From assembly GCA_017893485.1 (NCBI GenBank), contig CM030363.1:112401073-112465072 (forward strand): a DNA stretch of 64,000 bases, written 5' to 3'. Positions 21,105 through 32,745 of this stretch are shown here, one piece after another. The DNA is from Hemerocallis citrina. Lineage: Eukaryota > Streptophyta > Magnoliopsida > Asparagales > Asphodelaceae. The position numbers and the translations under genes were made by a program. Within the stretch, counting starts at the first letter, position 1. Every line of letters starts with the position of its first letter. The notes beneath the pieces were generated by a model. The model was not told where the DNA came from. It worked only from the letters and a program-made list of their open reading frames with translations, and ran no database searches.

Positions 21105-22640
21105 TACAATTACAACAATATATTTAATACTCCTCCTCGAGGTAGAGCATGTATATCATACATGCCTAACTTGTCATTGATGAAGTGTATTATGGCTCTG
21201 GTAAGGGGCTTTGTGTGAGCATCGGCTAGCTGTTGATCAGTGCTAATATGTCTAGAATCTATCTGGGGAAGCTCATACAGAATGCCACTATTTTTTTTGC
21301 GAACCACATGAGCCTGACAGTCAACTTTAATATGCTTGGTTTGTTCATGCAACACAGAATTGGTGGCTATATGGCAGACTGGTTGTCACAATACAAATGC
21401 ATCAATTCATGCTAGACAACCCTCAACTTACTAAGCAAACATTGGACCCAAGTTATCTCACACGTGATGTCAGCCATAACACAATACTCGGATTTCGCAC
21501 TCAAACGAGAGACCACATTCTGTTTCTTGCTCATCCAAAAAACTAAGTTTCCCCTGACAAACACAAAATATCATTTGGTGGATCTCCTACTGGTCGGGCA
21601 ACCAGCTCATTCAGCATCTGAGAAGCCGAAAATATGATAATGTCCACCATCAGTGTACATCAATCGTCTTCCTGAAGAATTCTTCAAGTACTGAAGCATC
21701 CCAATGGCTCAAACGAGGTGAAGTCATGAATTAACTCACTATACTCACTGAATATGCAAAATCTGGACAAGTAAATAATTCAATTTTCCTTCAAGCCATC
21801 AGTATCTCCCTGGATCTACCAATATGTCTCCCTGATCTGGCAATAACTTAGAGTTTGGGTCCATTGGAGTGTGTGATGTCTTGCACCCTAACAAACCGCT
21901 TTCGGTAAAACACACACCTTCTCTATGACAAGGAAATTTCATCCTTAGATCGAGCTACCTTGATCGATCAGTAAGAAATACTTCAATCATCTGAGATCCT
22001 TAGTCTAAATTTTTTTTTGAATATACAACTTCAAATCTTAAATGTTATTCTGATCAATTCTGTAATCACAATGTCATCAACATATACAAATAAAATGATC
22101 ATCTTCCACTGATGATGTAAATAGAACACAGAATGATCCTTATCACTCCTCAACCCAAAACTCATGACATCCTCAGTGAAACGGTCAAACTAAGCATGGG
22201 GAGACTTTTTAAGTTCATACAAAGATCGTTTCAAGGAACATACTTTATAGACTTAACTTTACAAACAAAACCGGGGGCTGTTCCATATAAACCTCCACCT
22301 CAAGAGCCCTATTGAGAAAGGCATTTTTGACATCAAGTTGGTGGAGTGGCCAATGAAAACGAGCAGTCAAGGCAACAATGATCCGAACATAAGTTATTTT
22401 GGCCATATGAGAGAATGTTTCATCAGAATCAATGTCATAGGTCTGTGAATAACCTTTAGCTACCAATCGAGCTTTTAGGCAAGCCAGAGAACCACCTGGG
22501 ATTACCTTAACGGTGTACACCTACTCACAACCAACGCAATGTTTGCCACATGAAAGGGGAACCAGATCCCAGGTACTATTTTCCTCTAGAGCTGTCATCT
22601 CTTCCTGCATAGTCTGGCTCCAACCAGGGTGTGATAGTGC
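21105..22640 (-). pseudogene. Ty1/copia pol remnant (RT - RNase H)
   Basis: On the minus strand the order is a LEENSTWDLVP-type segment (about 22600-22560), RT with KARLVAKGYSQ, ETFSHMAKITYVRIIVAL and LHQLDVKNAFLNRALEVEVYMEQPP (22480-22270), then later RT/RNase H words (GLLGCKTSHTPMDPN, LMYTDGG, DAE*AGCPTSRRST, KKQNVVSRLSAKSEY), and finally TKHIKVDCQAHVVRKK..STDQQLADAHTKPL at 21330-21190. This is the standard copia order. Stops and frameshifts are everywhere, so it is an old dead copy. Gag and integrase are not recognisable. Confidence 0.85.
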
Positions 22641-22959
22641 ATCTAATAATTACTTGGGAACATGGAAAGTGTCCAAAGTAAAGATGAAGGCAGAATAGGC
22701 AGACAACGAACATATGAAAAATGATGATATAAAGGATGTGCAGTGAAGCGGTTCTCTTTGCATATAGCAATGGAAAGATCAAGATCAGAAGGTTCACCAC
22801 CATGGGGTGGGAATAGTAGGTGTGAGTTCAGTGGATATAATGGGGGATGTAGCTCTAGGCTCAGGCAATAACAGTGTATCAGTAACTGGGGGTAAGAATA
22901 ACGATTTCTACAGGGCTCAAGAAATTAAGGAGGTAAAAACGTGCAATACTTGACCTTGC

Positions 22960-23688
22960 TAATGTGACAGAAGAGGAAGACTGTTGTCAGTAAGCGCGAT
23001 AGTTTTGGAAAAACTAAATCTCGTCCTCTACATGTGCAATGTGTTTTCATTGATAGCTCTGAGAATGCATGTTAAGGCACTTCATATTCCTAAGTGGGTC
23101 AGGTTTGAATCCTCAATCAAATCTCCCCAAAATTCAATACAAATTACAACAAATCTAGACCAATAGCAGAAACAAAAGTAGGTATCAAATTTGAATCCCA
23201 ATCACAACAAATGATATCTCAAATGAAGACAGAACTCCAATCACAACAACTTTTCTCCAGTTATCTCTCCTTATCTCCTTCCTCTCAAATAACCCATATT
23301 TCTCAGCCCCTTCTTCTTAAACCCTAATTCCTAAATTTTCCCCAAATTCCCAAATGGGTTGTCGCAAATCCACAAAAATAATCCTAGCATCCTACAATCA
23401 GACCAACGAATCGAACATTAACATCGATAACATTGATGCAAGGATGGAGGAGGGGTTCATAGCATCATGCAGCAGCAACAACAGTTTGGGTTGGAGTGGG
23501 TCGGGTATGGAGCAGATCAGATTGTAGAACTAGACGTCATAGATGTCGAGGGGTTCAGAGCAGCAGGAAGCAGCAACAACGATTCAAGTTGGAGTGGGTC
23601 CGATCTGGATTGGGTCAGTGCTTAACAACGGCTACAGTTGGTTTGGGTGGTAGGGGTGGCTGGATAGATTTAGAAACCTAGCTCTAAT
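22960..23688. repeat. Noncoding stretch with a 98-bp direct duplication
   Basis: At 23451-23645, AGGGGTTCA..AGCAGCAACAAC and TTGGAGTGGGTC recur 98 bp apart. The rest (22960-23440) has no recognisable gene or element end. Confidence 0.5.
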
Positions 23689-24419
23689 TGTAATGCCCCG
23701 TATTCCATACACTAAAAATTTGTGACACATCCAGAATTTTTTACTTCAATTGAGTACATAACACAGTACAACTCACAGGAAAGATTGAAACTTTAGTTAC
23801 ATTACAACTTATTGCAATGTTCCATAATGTTTACATATAAAATTACATCTTATCTACATCATTCAAAAATCCAACTTCCACTAGGATGTACGATAAAACT
23901 CGAGTCTATACTCCCAACGTTCAAATGGTCCTGCAAAATTACCGACTGTGGGTACGTCGGTTGCTACAACTGACGTAAAGCTGGTAATAACAGTGATCTC
24001 TAAAGCTGGTAATAACATTGATCTCTAACTTGCTCAACATCCAGAATTTAATGTCAAACCATGTGAATGTTTACGAATAAATCTACTAAATGTGTCAGTG
24101 TGTGTCATGACCCTTGAAGTCAAATCCACATAAATGTACACAATGCTCTTTTCTAATGCACACTTGTTTGGAACCCTATGCCGCTCATACAACATAGTTT
24201 CCGAATGCCACTCACTAACGTTTCTCCTCATTATAGGGTTCCCGCTATGCAGACCTATCCCTGTGACAAAATATTCAAGACATAGGTATCTGTGGGTCAA
24301 CCATTGTATTTATGGATCCTTTTTAGGGTATTTCCCATCATGCAACATTCTGTGAATACATGTCCCACTCCAATTGTTGTGCGTATTCCTTATCTTCCTA
24401 GAATTCTGGGGAAACAATC

Positions 24420-24445
24420 TGTAATACCATGTACTTAGAAAAGTA

Positions 24446-24503
<58 letters not shown>

Positions 24504-25055
24504 GTGGGCCTATAAGATTATATAAATAAAGAGATTATGGACCAAGAAGAGATATAAAGAGTGTTGTTGTGCATGATGTGAGCCCGAGTTGGTTGGATGG
24601 TTTTGTGCATGAAAGAGATTAAGGCATGGTTAATGCACGTGAGATGATGATGAAGTGAGTTGGTTTGAGATTAACATAATCCCACATCGGTGGATGGTAA
24701 GAAATGACAGTGTTTATATAATAGTGTCAATGATCCATAAAGCACCTACATAAGCTAGCTCTTTTTGGTGAGTCAATGCCTGTGGTGGGCCGTGGATTAG
24801 GTTTTGTTTTTCGCGTAGACGTACGCATAGGCGCATGCGCAACTAAGCGGGGCTCGGGGCATTACAAAAGGTATCAAAGCCGACTTTCGACACCGATAGT
24901 GGATTGGGTGGGTGTGATGTATGCCGGAGGGTATCAGGGTACTCCACTCCACATCGACTAGAAAAGCGATCATGTATTAGATTGTTTGTCCCGAGCTTAG
25001 CAAGGATGCTAAGTTCTTAAGGGGGTGTATGTAATACCCCGTATTTAGAAGAGTA

Positions 25056-25090
<35 letters not shown>

Positions 25091-25453
25091 TGACCCTATA
25101 AGATTATATAAATAAAGAGATTATGGGCCAAGAAGAGAAATAAAGAGTGTTGATGTGCATGATATGGGCCCGAGTTTGGTTGGATGGTTTCGTGCATGAA
25201 AGGGATTAAGGCATGGTTAATGCACGTGAGATGATGATGAAGTGATTTGTTTTGGGATTAACATAATCCCACATCGGTGGATGGTGAGAAATCAGAGTGT
25301 TTAAATAATAGTGCCAATGATCCATAAGGCACTTACATAAGCTGGCTCTTTTTGGTGAGGCAACATCTGTGGTGGGCCATTGATTAGGTTTTGTCTTTTG
25401 CATGCGCACATGCATAGGCACATGCGTGGCTGAGCAGGGCTCGGGGCATTACA
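24420..25453 (+). mobile_element. Complete TRIM (terminal-repeat retrotransposon in miniature)
   Basis: Two direct LTRs, 24420-24866 (447 bp) and 25030-25453 (424 bp), flank only 163 bp of internal DNA. Each LTR runs TGTAATACC to GGGGCATTACA. A perfect 5-bp duplication CAATC flanks it (24415-24419 and 25454-25458). The internal part has GGTATCAAAGCC right after the first LTR, like a tRNA-iMet priming site, and a purine run AAGGGGGTG before the second. It has no coding capacity, as expected for a TRIM, so movement would depend on another element's proteins. The two LTRs differ in the length of a TA repeat (about 54 and 29 bp), which accounts for nearly all the length difference. Strand is set by the priming site and purine tract. 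Confidence 0.93.
24870..24881 (+). promoter_or_regulatory. Primer-binding site of the TRIM
   Basis: GGTATCAAAGCC, three bases after the first LTR. It is one base off the usual plant initiator-Met site (GGTATCAGAGCC). Confidence 0.75.
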
Positions 25454-26149
25454 CAATCCACGTCCACCGTCATCCTGGGGTACGTCTTCGATCACGAACA
25501 CCTGTGTGCTTTAGCTCTCGTCCCGGAATAGTGGAAACGTATCTCACTTCACAGATCATTCTGGAGCCTATTTCAGCTGTCATACCGGATACTGGAGATC
25601 TATCTCGCTCCGTAGATCAGGTCGGAGCTCTCAATTCACGTTCGTTATTATTTCGTCACATCTCCTTCTAGTGCATGTCCTTACAAACATCATTAATACG
25701 GCCTAGAGCTAGCGTCTCACTACCGGACTTGCGCCAACAATACTAGGGGTCACTTGTCGGTAACTAAGCCGTATTCAAACTCTAGAACTCACACTCTATT
25801 TATGGACCTTAACCACGAACTAAGTTTCCCAACAACCTAATCATTTGCTAATTAAAGTCTACTAATCATCCAAGAATTTATAGTTCAAGTTATATACTAG
25901 ACAACACTAATTCCCATAATATTCATTCTATCTAATTTTATGCATTCTGCAAAATGTTGCATGACTCGTGGTAGTACAACCTATTGATATCACCGTTATA
26001 CGATTTGGCTCTATTACACTAACTCAACTTATTATCACAAGTTGACTAGTTAAGGAGAAAACTATACGACTAACTCGCTCTTTGATTTGAATCACTTCTT
26101 AAACACTTACATGAGATCAACCCACCTGACAAGAGTTCAAACTCGACTC

Positions 26150-28559
26150 AACAGGACCCCGCACTAGCCCCACAATGGCCAGACCTAGCCCCAAACAGTG
26201 CACGGCGAGCCCCATCGCTGCGTCGCTCCTCGACCGCAGCGCCGCCGCTAGTCACCCTGAGCACCCTCACCGCCTCGCTCCCATCACTGTGTCGCTCCTC
26301 GATCGTAGTGTCGTCGTCGTTCCTTCGCCGTTGAACTGCTCCCTCTCTCTCTGTCGCTATGGAGTAGAAGGGGATTAGTGTTGGGGGGATTGAGTATCCC
26401 GTGTTTGTTGTTTTGTGTTGAGGGATCGACTGATTTGTGTGGTTATTGCTGTGTGTATCACACGTAGCTCGCACGTGTTTCCGTGTTCGTGGATTCGTCA
26501 CCCAGGATTCTCATCCCGTTATTCTATATATTCAAAATTAAAAACTAAAAGGCAAGTCTCTTCTTGAACTAGTTTATTGTTTTGTTCAAGATCGCTTGAT
26601 CTCTGCAAATATATCCAAATTCATTTTTTATCGTATTGCTATTTGAAATTCCGTTAAGTTTATTGAGGGTTTACACGAGCTAACCCGATATATTCTTAAC
26701 ATCGTGCCTACATCTTTGATCTAAAACCTAGTCCCTCCTGCACATTGCATATGCACGTTTACATGAAAAATAACTAGATCCTTGTGTTATAGAATTGTTT
26801 GATAAATCGGATATATTAGATTGAATTGAATTGATGAATCGATTACCATGCCTGTGAAATTGCATCTTAAAATTGGAATTATGCATGCTAGACATCTACT
26901 ATCACTTTGATTATTAATTAGCATGAACTATATGGTTGTATGATTAAGTTCTTACCTATTCATACCAAACTATTTTCTGGACTGCTTTTTGTTTCTTTTT
27001 GCATCAGATTTTCGACCATGTTGATGTTGTAATTTGAAATAACTTTCTAAACATGAATTATAGCCCCATGAATCTATTTTCCAGAACTTTTAACGGGTCT
27101 GAATTCTGAGTTATAATCTGTTAGATATCAGTATTTTAGTACAACTGTGTCAGGATTTCCATGTTCACAAATTCATGCTTATCTGTCAGTTTCAGAATTA
27201 AATTGAACATGTTAACAGTAGAATAAAAATATGAAACAAATTTTAGCAGAGACTAGACATGTGTAGGAACTACCCTAAATTTTTGTAGATTTAATTGATG
27301 AGTTTTCTGACCTAAAACATATAGGTGAACACAATTTACAACTTGCTGCCAGAACATAAAATCTGAAAAGAATAGAATTTTCACCCTAGTTTTCGTTACT
27401 TTTATATGTCGTATATATATATGCTGGAACCGGCAGAGAGTCTAATTTCTAGAATTTCTGACGGGTCCCGATTTGCTTTTCTGTAGTAGCGATAATCTGT
27501 GTTTTTGTACAGCAACGTCATGCTATCCAGATTGTGTGATTCGTGTTAATTTAATATGCTTGCTTCTTGTTTTGTCTGTAACGAGTAGAATTAGTCACAC
27601 CTAGCATGATACAAAATTGACACCTTCTTGCATGCTCACATAGGATGAAATAAAATGTTAACAAGCCGCGGTATTATGGGATGACTTGGTAGTGAACAAT
27701 CGGAAACTATACTCGGTCGAGCCCTACTGCCTGACTTGTACTGATACTGAATGATGGCCATAAAATACTGCTTGATAATTACTGTCACTAAAAATTAAAT
27801 ACTGATTACTGGGCCGAGTACACGATCCATGAATTCACCATCAGTCTAAAGCGTATACTGTGTGCTTGCGCCGAATCTGTGGAATGGGATGCAGTAGTAC
27901 GTGCACTAGATAGTTTAATAAAATGATTAGTAACCTGCATTTGATATTTCATGCTTGATCCCGTATACTGTCACCAACATTGAACTTGAATTGAAATTAT
28001 TAATTAAATGCATGATTAAATATAGACCCTTTGACATTATTGCCATTCCTTGTCTTTGTTATTGACTTTGATCCCGTCCCATCTTTTTGAAATACCATGT
28101 TCCTATTATTCTCTGTTTCCCTATACTTGTTGTCCATGACTTGTTCTAAGGACATTATTTTCTTTCTTTTTAGATCAAAAATTCACAGGTACTGGAGGAA
28201 CAATACCAGAAGGAATTAGTGAGCAACGATTCTAGAAGATGGAGTCCAAGATTAGATTGCTTGAATTAATTTATTGCTAGACTTATTTCGTTGAACATTG
28301 TCTTGATATTATACTTTGTTTTTGGGCTTTATGACCCGGAGTTTGTTTTTTCTATCCTAGATGTTGGATATTATTATTTGGATTATTTCATTTATTATTG
28401 AAGTTGATCTTTGTTTATGTGATTATATCTTCTTGCATAGTTGTGATTGTTCATCCATATTGTTGAGTTAGTCTGGTACAGCTTATGATGGTGTTTACAT
28501 CATTCGCTGGGCCTATGTTATATACTCGTATTCCGTATTTTGGGAAGCGGGGCGTGACA
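26150..28559 (+). repeat. Repeat R, copy 1 (long LTR-like, plus orientation)
   Basis: Ends GAAGCGGGGCGTGACA at 28559. It shares ordered blocks with copies 2 and 3: a GC-rich leader (26160-26370), TTGAGGGTTTACACGAGC (about 26663), CTGGAACCGG..GAGTCTA (27425), a CTTGTTGTCCATGACTTG block (28125) and TTCACAG|GT (28190). No priming site follows, so it is not a 5' LTR; a solo LTR or 3' LTR fits best. The short ORF in the leader (26175-26378) repeats SLLDRS twice and shows no family. Left end undefined. Confidence 0.6.
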
Positions 28560-28874
28560 TGGGTAATCGTTCAACTCTCTTGATATGTTTCTTTTCTATT
28601 TCTCATGAACAATATAAAATCATGCTAGGGTTTGGACTTTGTAAGATTATGTTTATATTAGCATGAATATGATGTTTTGTTGATGAGATAATTGTGGAGA
28701 TGGATTGTTAGATAAAAATTGTCTATTAGTATGATAAAATTTTAATCTTGATGGCATGATACTCTTATTTTGATTCCCTTTGAATGATGAATATTTGATG
28801 TATGAAAGATCATGTTTCATTTGTGAAAATTTATTTGAACCCATGTATCATTGTGGATGATTAGAGTTGTCATA
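28560..28874 (+). repeat. Long LTR (PBS-bearing element), left part before element A
   Basis: Contiguous with 42391-44654 before element A inserted, shown by the TCATA duplication at 28870-28874 and 42391-42395. It is noncoding and AT-rich. It is part of the LTR whose 3' end is at 48569. Confidence 0.6.
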
Positions 28875-29463
28875 TGATATGGCTAAAAATGGGGTTAAAT
28901 CGGAACCATCCAAATCAGGAACGAATCTTAAAGCCTAGGGGTAAAATGGTAATTTCACCTACCAATGGGTCTGAAGCGAGTACTGGTTCTCCTCCTCAAA
29001 GATCAATTAACCCGCGAACGGATCCACCTCAACTGGGTGCGGGTTTCAACCCGCAGCAAACCCGGTCCACCAGGATAGAATTAGGGTTTCTGATTAATCC
29101 TAATCAACGGCCTTGATTCATATCTATCCTTTCACTGGGGATTAGGAATTACATCTTATCTAAACACAGGGATTACATGCCTAATCAGGTCCCAAAGGCG
29201 GCTATAAATACCCCCCATCCATCTCCATTAAGAGGTAATCAATCTTTTGTCAATTTACGCTCTCTCATAATCTTCCCTGATTACTGACTTGAGCGTCGGA
29301 GGGTGCGTCGTCGGGATCAACCCCTGTGTCTCGCACTTTTTGCAGGTGAACAGCGGGAGTCAGCAGTCAGACTCCAACAGAATAGGTTCAGGTTTGCTAT
29401 TCAGGTTTTCCAAGAATCCACAAATACTATCAGTTTGCCCCCACACCAGATTTAGCGGCAACA
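28875..29463 (+). repeat. 5' LTR of element A
   Basis: 589 bp, TGATATGG to AGCGGCAACA. The TATA box TATAAATA is at 29203-29210. About 95% identical by eye to the 3' LTR. Confidence 0.95.
29203..29210 (+). promoter_or_regulatory. TATA box, element A 5' LTR
   Basis: TATAAATA in GGCGGCTATAAATACCCC. The same box is in the 3' LTR (42130-42137) and in element E's LTR (61043-61050). Confidence 0.7.
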
Positions 29464-29466
29464 GAT

Positions 29467-29482
29467 TGGCGCCGTCTGTAGG
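29467..29482 (+). promoter_or_regulatory. Primer-binding site of element A
   Basis: TGGCGCCGTCTGTAGG, three bases after the LTR. It shares its first 13 bases with the site of element C. Confidence 0.8.
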
Positions 29483-29535
29483 AATCAAACGAATAACAAC
29501 CTCCCCTCTTCCCGTTGGTCAGATCTTCTCCAGCC

Positions 29536-31563
29536 ATGCCTCCTAGGAAAGTAAGATCCAGAGGGTCCAACCGTGGACCCAACCCCGTCGATCAGCAACA
29601 GGAAGTCCCCATCCAACCCGCTCAGCTGCAGGGGCAACTTCCTCCTCAAGCAGAGGACCCTCTCCAACAGGACCAGCCTCCTCTTCAGAATCAGCAACCT
29701 CCTAAGGATCCCCCCGGTCCCCAAAATGCCGGTGCAGGGGTCTCGCGTCCCAACCCGCAGAAGCAACCTCTCCATCAGGACCACGTCTCAGTACACAATG
29801 CCTCTATTGATTCTATGGCCCCCCGCCATCCCCGAGCTTCTGGCCTTTGCAATACCATCCTCAATCGGTAGAAGGATGAGGATCTTCGCCGCTATCTGGA
29901 TGAGAGGCGGGCCCGAGAGGGAGCCTCCCGCCAACAACGTCCAGATGAGCGATCTCCTCGCCGCCGAGACTACAGAAGGTCCCCCACCCGAAGAGGGCGG
30001 AGAGAGTCCCCCGAACATCACAGGAGAAGACCCCATTCCCCAGCCGGCCGGTAGCATCCAAGGAACGATGAGGCACCCATCACTTGTGCCGAGTTCCAGC
30101 AATTCCAAGCCACCATCCTACAAGCTCTCAATCTCCGACCCAACAACACCAATCCTCCAAGGATTCCCACTCCTCCTCCGGTCCGAAGTCCTCGCCGACG
30201 GTCCCTAACTCCTCCCCCAGCTCCTAGCAACCCCCAGCACATTTCTAGTCCTCGCCGCTCTAAGAGCTACCGTCGTCGTAGCCCCCGCTCTCCCTCATAC
30301 GAAGACGAGTCTAGTGGCTCGGTTGATTACCGTCGAAGGGATGATGCTGTCTATCGCCGTCTCCACGAAATGGAGAGGCGCTTGGGTCAGTTAGACAGAG
30401 AAGAAGAGATAAGAGGTAGGACCCTTCGCCCGAGTCGACCTCCTTTTTCCCGAACCATAATGGAGGCACCCGTACCAATCGTCTTTAAACACCCTCAATT
30501 CGAGACTTATTCCGGGGAGTCTGACCCATTCGATCACATCGAAAGCTTTAAGACCCTCATGCTCATCCATCAAGCTTCCGATGCTCTGCTGTGCAAGATC
30601 TTCCCCGCTACTCTCAAGGGTCCGGCTCGAGAATGGTACTCTCGCCTTGCCCCATCCTCGATATTCTCCTTCGAGCAATTTGAGACCCTCTTCGTCACCC
30701 ACTTCGTGAGTAGCCGTCGAACTGAGAAGACCAGCATTTCGCTACTCTATCTCAACCAGAAGAAGGGTGAGAAGCTAAGGGACTATGTAAAAAGGTTCAC
30801 AGTGGAAGCCAGGTCCATAGCATCCCTCGACCAGTCGGTCGCTGCAGCAGCATTCCAATCCAATGTCCTCAACTCCAGCCTCCGCTCCTCCCTCGCCAAG
30901 AAGCCCCCGCAGTACTTCTCTGACCTCCACCTCCGGAGCAAAAATTATATTCGGGCCGAGGAAGCTGAGCACCGCGCCAACTTTGAGATGCCTTCCTCCG
31001 GGTCCAAGAGAAAGGGAACAGAAGAAGGAGCCAAGAAGCTCCAGAAAGATAATGGCGGGCAGCGCCGACCTCCCCCCAGATTTGAAAAGTTTACTCCTCT
31101 TAAAGCCAACATCTCCACAATTCTCATGAAAGTTGAGAAGGAGGGGGTGATACCTCCTGCACAAAAAATGAACACCCCTGGTAAGAAGAGGGATAAAGAG
31201 AAATGGTGCCGCTGTCACCGGGACCATGGCCACGAAACCAATGATTGTCGGGCCCTGAAGAACAAGATAGAAGCCCTCATCCAGAGGGGTCAGCTAACCA
31301 AGTTCATGAGAAAGGACCGAGCCGATCTTCCTCCCCCGCCTCGGGGGGCTAACAAGCAGCCTGAACGCGATGAAATGCCCGAATTCGAAGAGGAGCGTGT
31401 CCTACACTTCATTCATGGAGGCCCAATGGGGGGCTCCTCCAACTCTTCTCGGAAGGCGTTTATTAGGGAAGTTAATTCGGTCCGCGCCACACCTCCTCGT
31501 AAAGGCCTCGGAGTGCCCGTCACATTCTCAGATGAAGACCTTGAGGGTGTCCGAACGCCCCAT
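29536..31563 (+). pseudogene. Element A gag
   Basis: ATG 29536 (MPPRKVRSRGSNRG) opens a proline/glutamine/arginine-rich region that changes frame several times before about 30370. From 30370 the frame is open: HPQFETYSGESDPFDHIESFKTLMLIHQASDALLCKIFPATLKGPAREWY (capsid core), then KKGEKLRDYVKRFTVEARSIASLDQ, and a zinc-knuckle-like CRCHRDHGHETNDCRALKNKIEALIQRG (about 31207-31290). The frame runs on towards protease but hits a TGA at 31564, where element C has a cysteine codon. Confidence 0.88.
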
Positions 31564-31566
31564 TGA

Positions 31567-32745
31567 GACGCACTCGTCATCAACCTCCATATGGCAAACT
31601 TTAAAGTGGAAAGGATCCTAGTGGACAATGGCAGCTCCGTTAACATCCTCTTCCTCGCCGCTTTCAAAGGCCTCAAACTATCCCGAGACAGACTTAAGCC
31701 CGCCGGCTACACACTCCATGGGTTCACGGGAGTGCCAGTGACTATTGAAGGGGTTATCACCCTGGACGTAACCGCTGGCAAAACTCCTACTACCCGAATG
31801 GAGTCGATGGACTTTATGGTCGTGGATGTCCCTGCAGCCTACAATGTCATTTCGGGTCGGCCCGGCTTAGCCGCTCTCGAAGCCGTCCCTTCTGCCTATC
31901 ACCTCAAGATGAAATTCCCCACCCGGGCAGGAGTAGGGGAAGTAAAAGGCAATCAGGAAACAGCCCGCAAATGCTACATGACCTCTACTATGGGTCCAGT
32001 CCTCTCCATCGAAACTCTTGAAATCCCCCAAGATGTAGTCCGACCAACGTCCGAGCCAGTGGATGAGTTGGAGGAAGTGCTCTTCTTTGAGCATGATCCA
32101 AGCCGAAAGTTCTTTGTTAGCAAGACCCTCCCATCTGCTCTATGCTCCGACATAGTCCAGTACATCCGAAGAAATCGCGACCTCTTTGCTTGGTCGGCCG
32201 CAGACATGCTCGGAATTTTCGAAGAGCTTTTAGTCCACCACCTCAGCGTCGCTCCGGGGTCCAAACCGGTTCAACAGAAGAGGCGCAAGTTCGCTCCCGA
32301 GCGCCAGCAAGCTATAAAAGAGGAGGTGAGCAAGATCTTGAAGGCTCGGTTCAAACAGGAGGTAAGCTATCCCGAATGGCTCTCGAATATAGTAATGGTG
32401 ACGAAGTCCAATGGGACCTGGAGGATCTGTATCGACTTTACCGATCTCAACAAGGCATGCCTCAAAGACCCCTTCCCTCTTCCAAGTATCGATACGTTGA
32501 TTGATGCCACTTCGGGCCATGAACTCCTCAGCTTCATGGATGCCTTCTCAGGCTACAATCAGATCCGTATGTTTCCCCCGGATATCCCGAAGACCTCCTT
32601 TGTGACCGATCAGGGTCTCTACTGCTACAGGGTAATGTCCTTCGGTTTGAAGAATGCAGGTGCCACTTATCAACGCCTCGTCAACAAGGTTTTTCAAGCA
32701 CAAATCGGTCGAAATATGGAGGTGTATGTTGACGAATGCTTGTGA
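31567..32745 (+). pseudogene. Element A protease and RT (first part)
   Basis: The protease motif is VDNGSSVNILF at 31621-31653, with flap-region text AGYTLHGFTGVPVTIEG. A 110-residue linker with RRNRDLFAW leads into RT: KRRKFAPERQQ, GTWRICIDFTDLNKAC, ATSGHELLSFMDAFSGYNQI, FVTDQGLYCYRVMSFGLKNAGATYQRLVNKVF. The frame is lost by a one-base change inside the catalytic YVDD box (32731-32736), after which the reading stops. Compared with C, this single event disables the polymerase centre. Confidence 0.9.

Larger units (their letters stand above)
23689..26100 (-). repeat. Long LTR-like sequence (Tekay/Del-type), carries the TRIM
   Basis: On the minus strand the sequence ends CGGGGCATTACA at 23689. 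Upstream (about 24010) lies a GTCAGTTG..CAACCGACG block like that at 48285-48300 (GTCGGTTGCCTTCAACTGACG). Its 25459-25700 part repeats the GAGATAG.(T/A)CTCC..(G/A)TATCCGG-type words seen at 44190-44290. So it is a relative of the LTR that ends at 48569. The right boundary is not defined (it fades into repeat R near 26100-26150), and no priming site follows at 23689. Confidence 0.5.

Noticed and set aside
21105..22640. Copia pol as an active element
   Set aside because: Frames are broken throughout and only RT and RNase H pieces remain.
26175..26378. GC-rich ORF with SLLDRS repeats as a host exon
   Set aside because: It lies in the leader of repeat R copy 1; the leaders of copies 2 and 3 do not preserve the frame.
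23689..28559. 23689-28559 as one complete solo LTR (TGTAATGCCCC to GGGGCGTGACA)
   Set aside because: Flanking 5-mers (CTAAT and TGGGT) do not match, and the left part resembles the minus-strand LTR type rather than repeat R.
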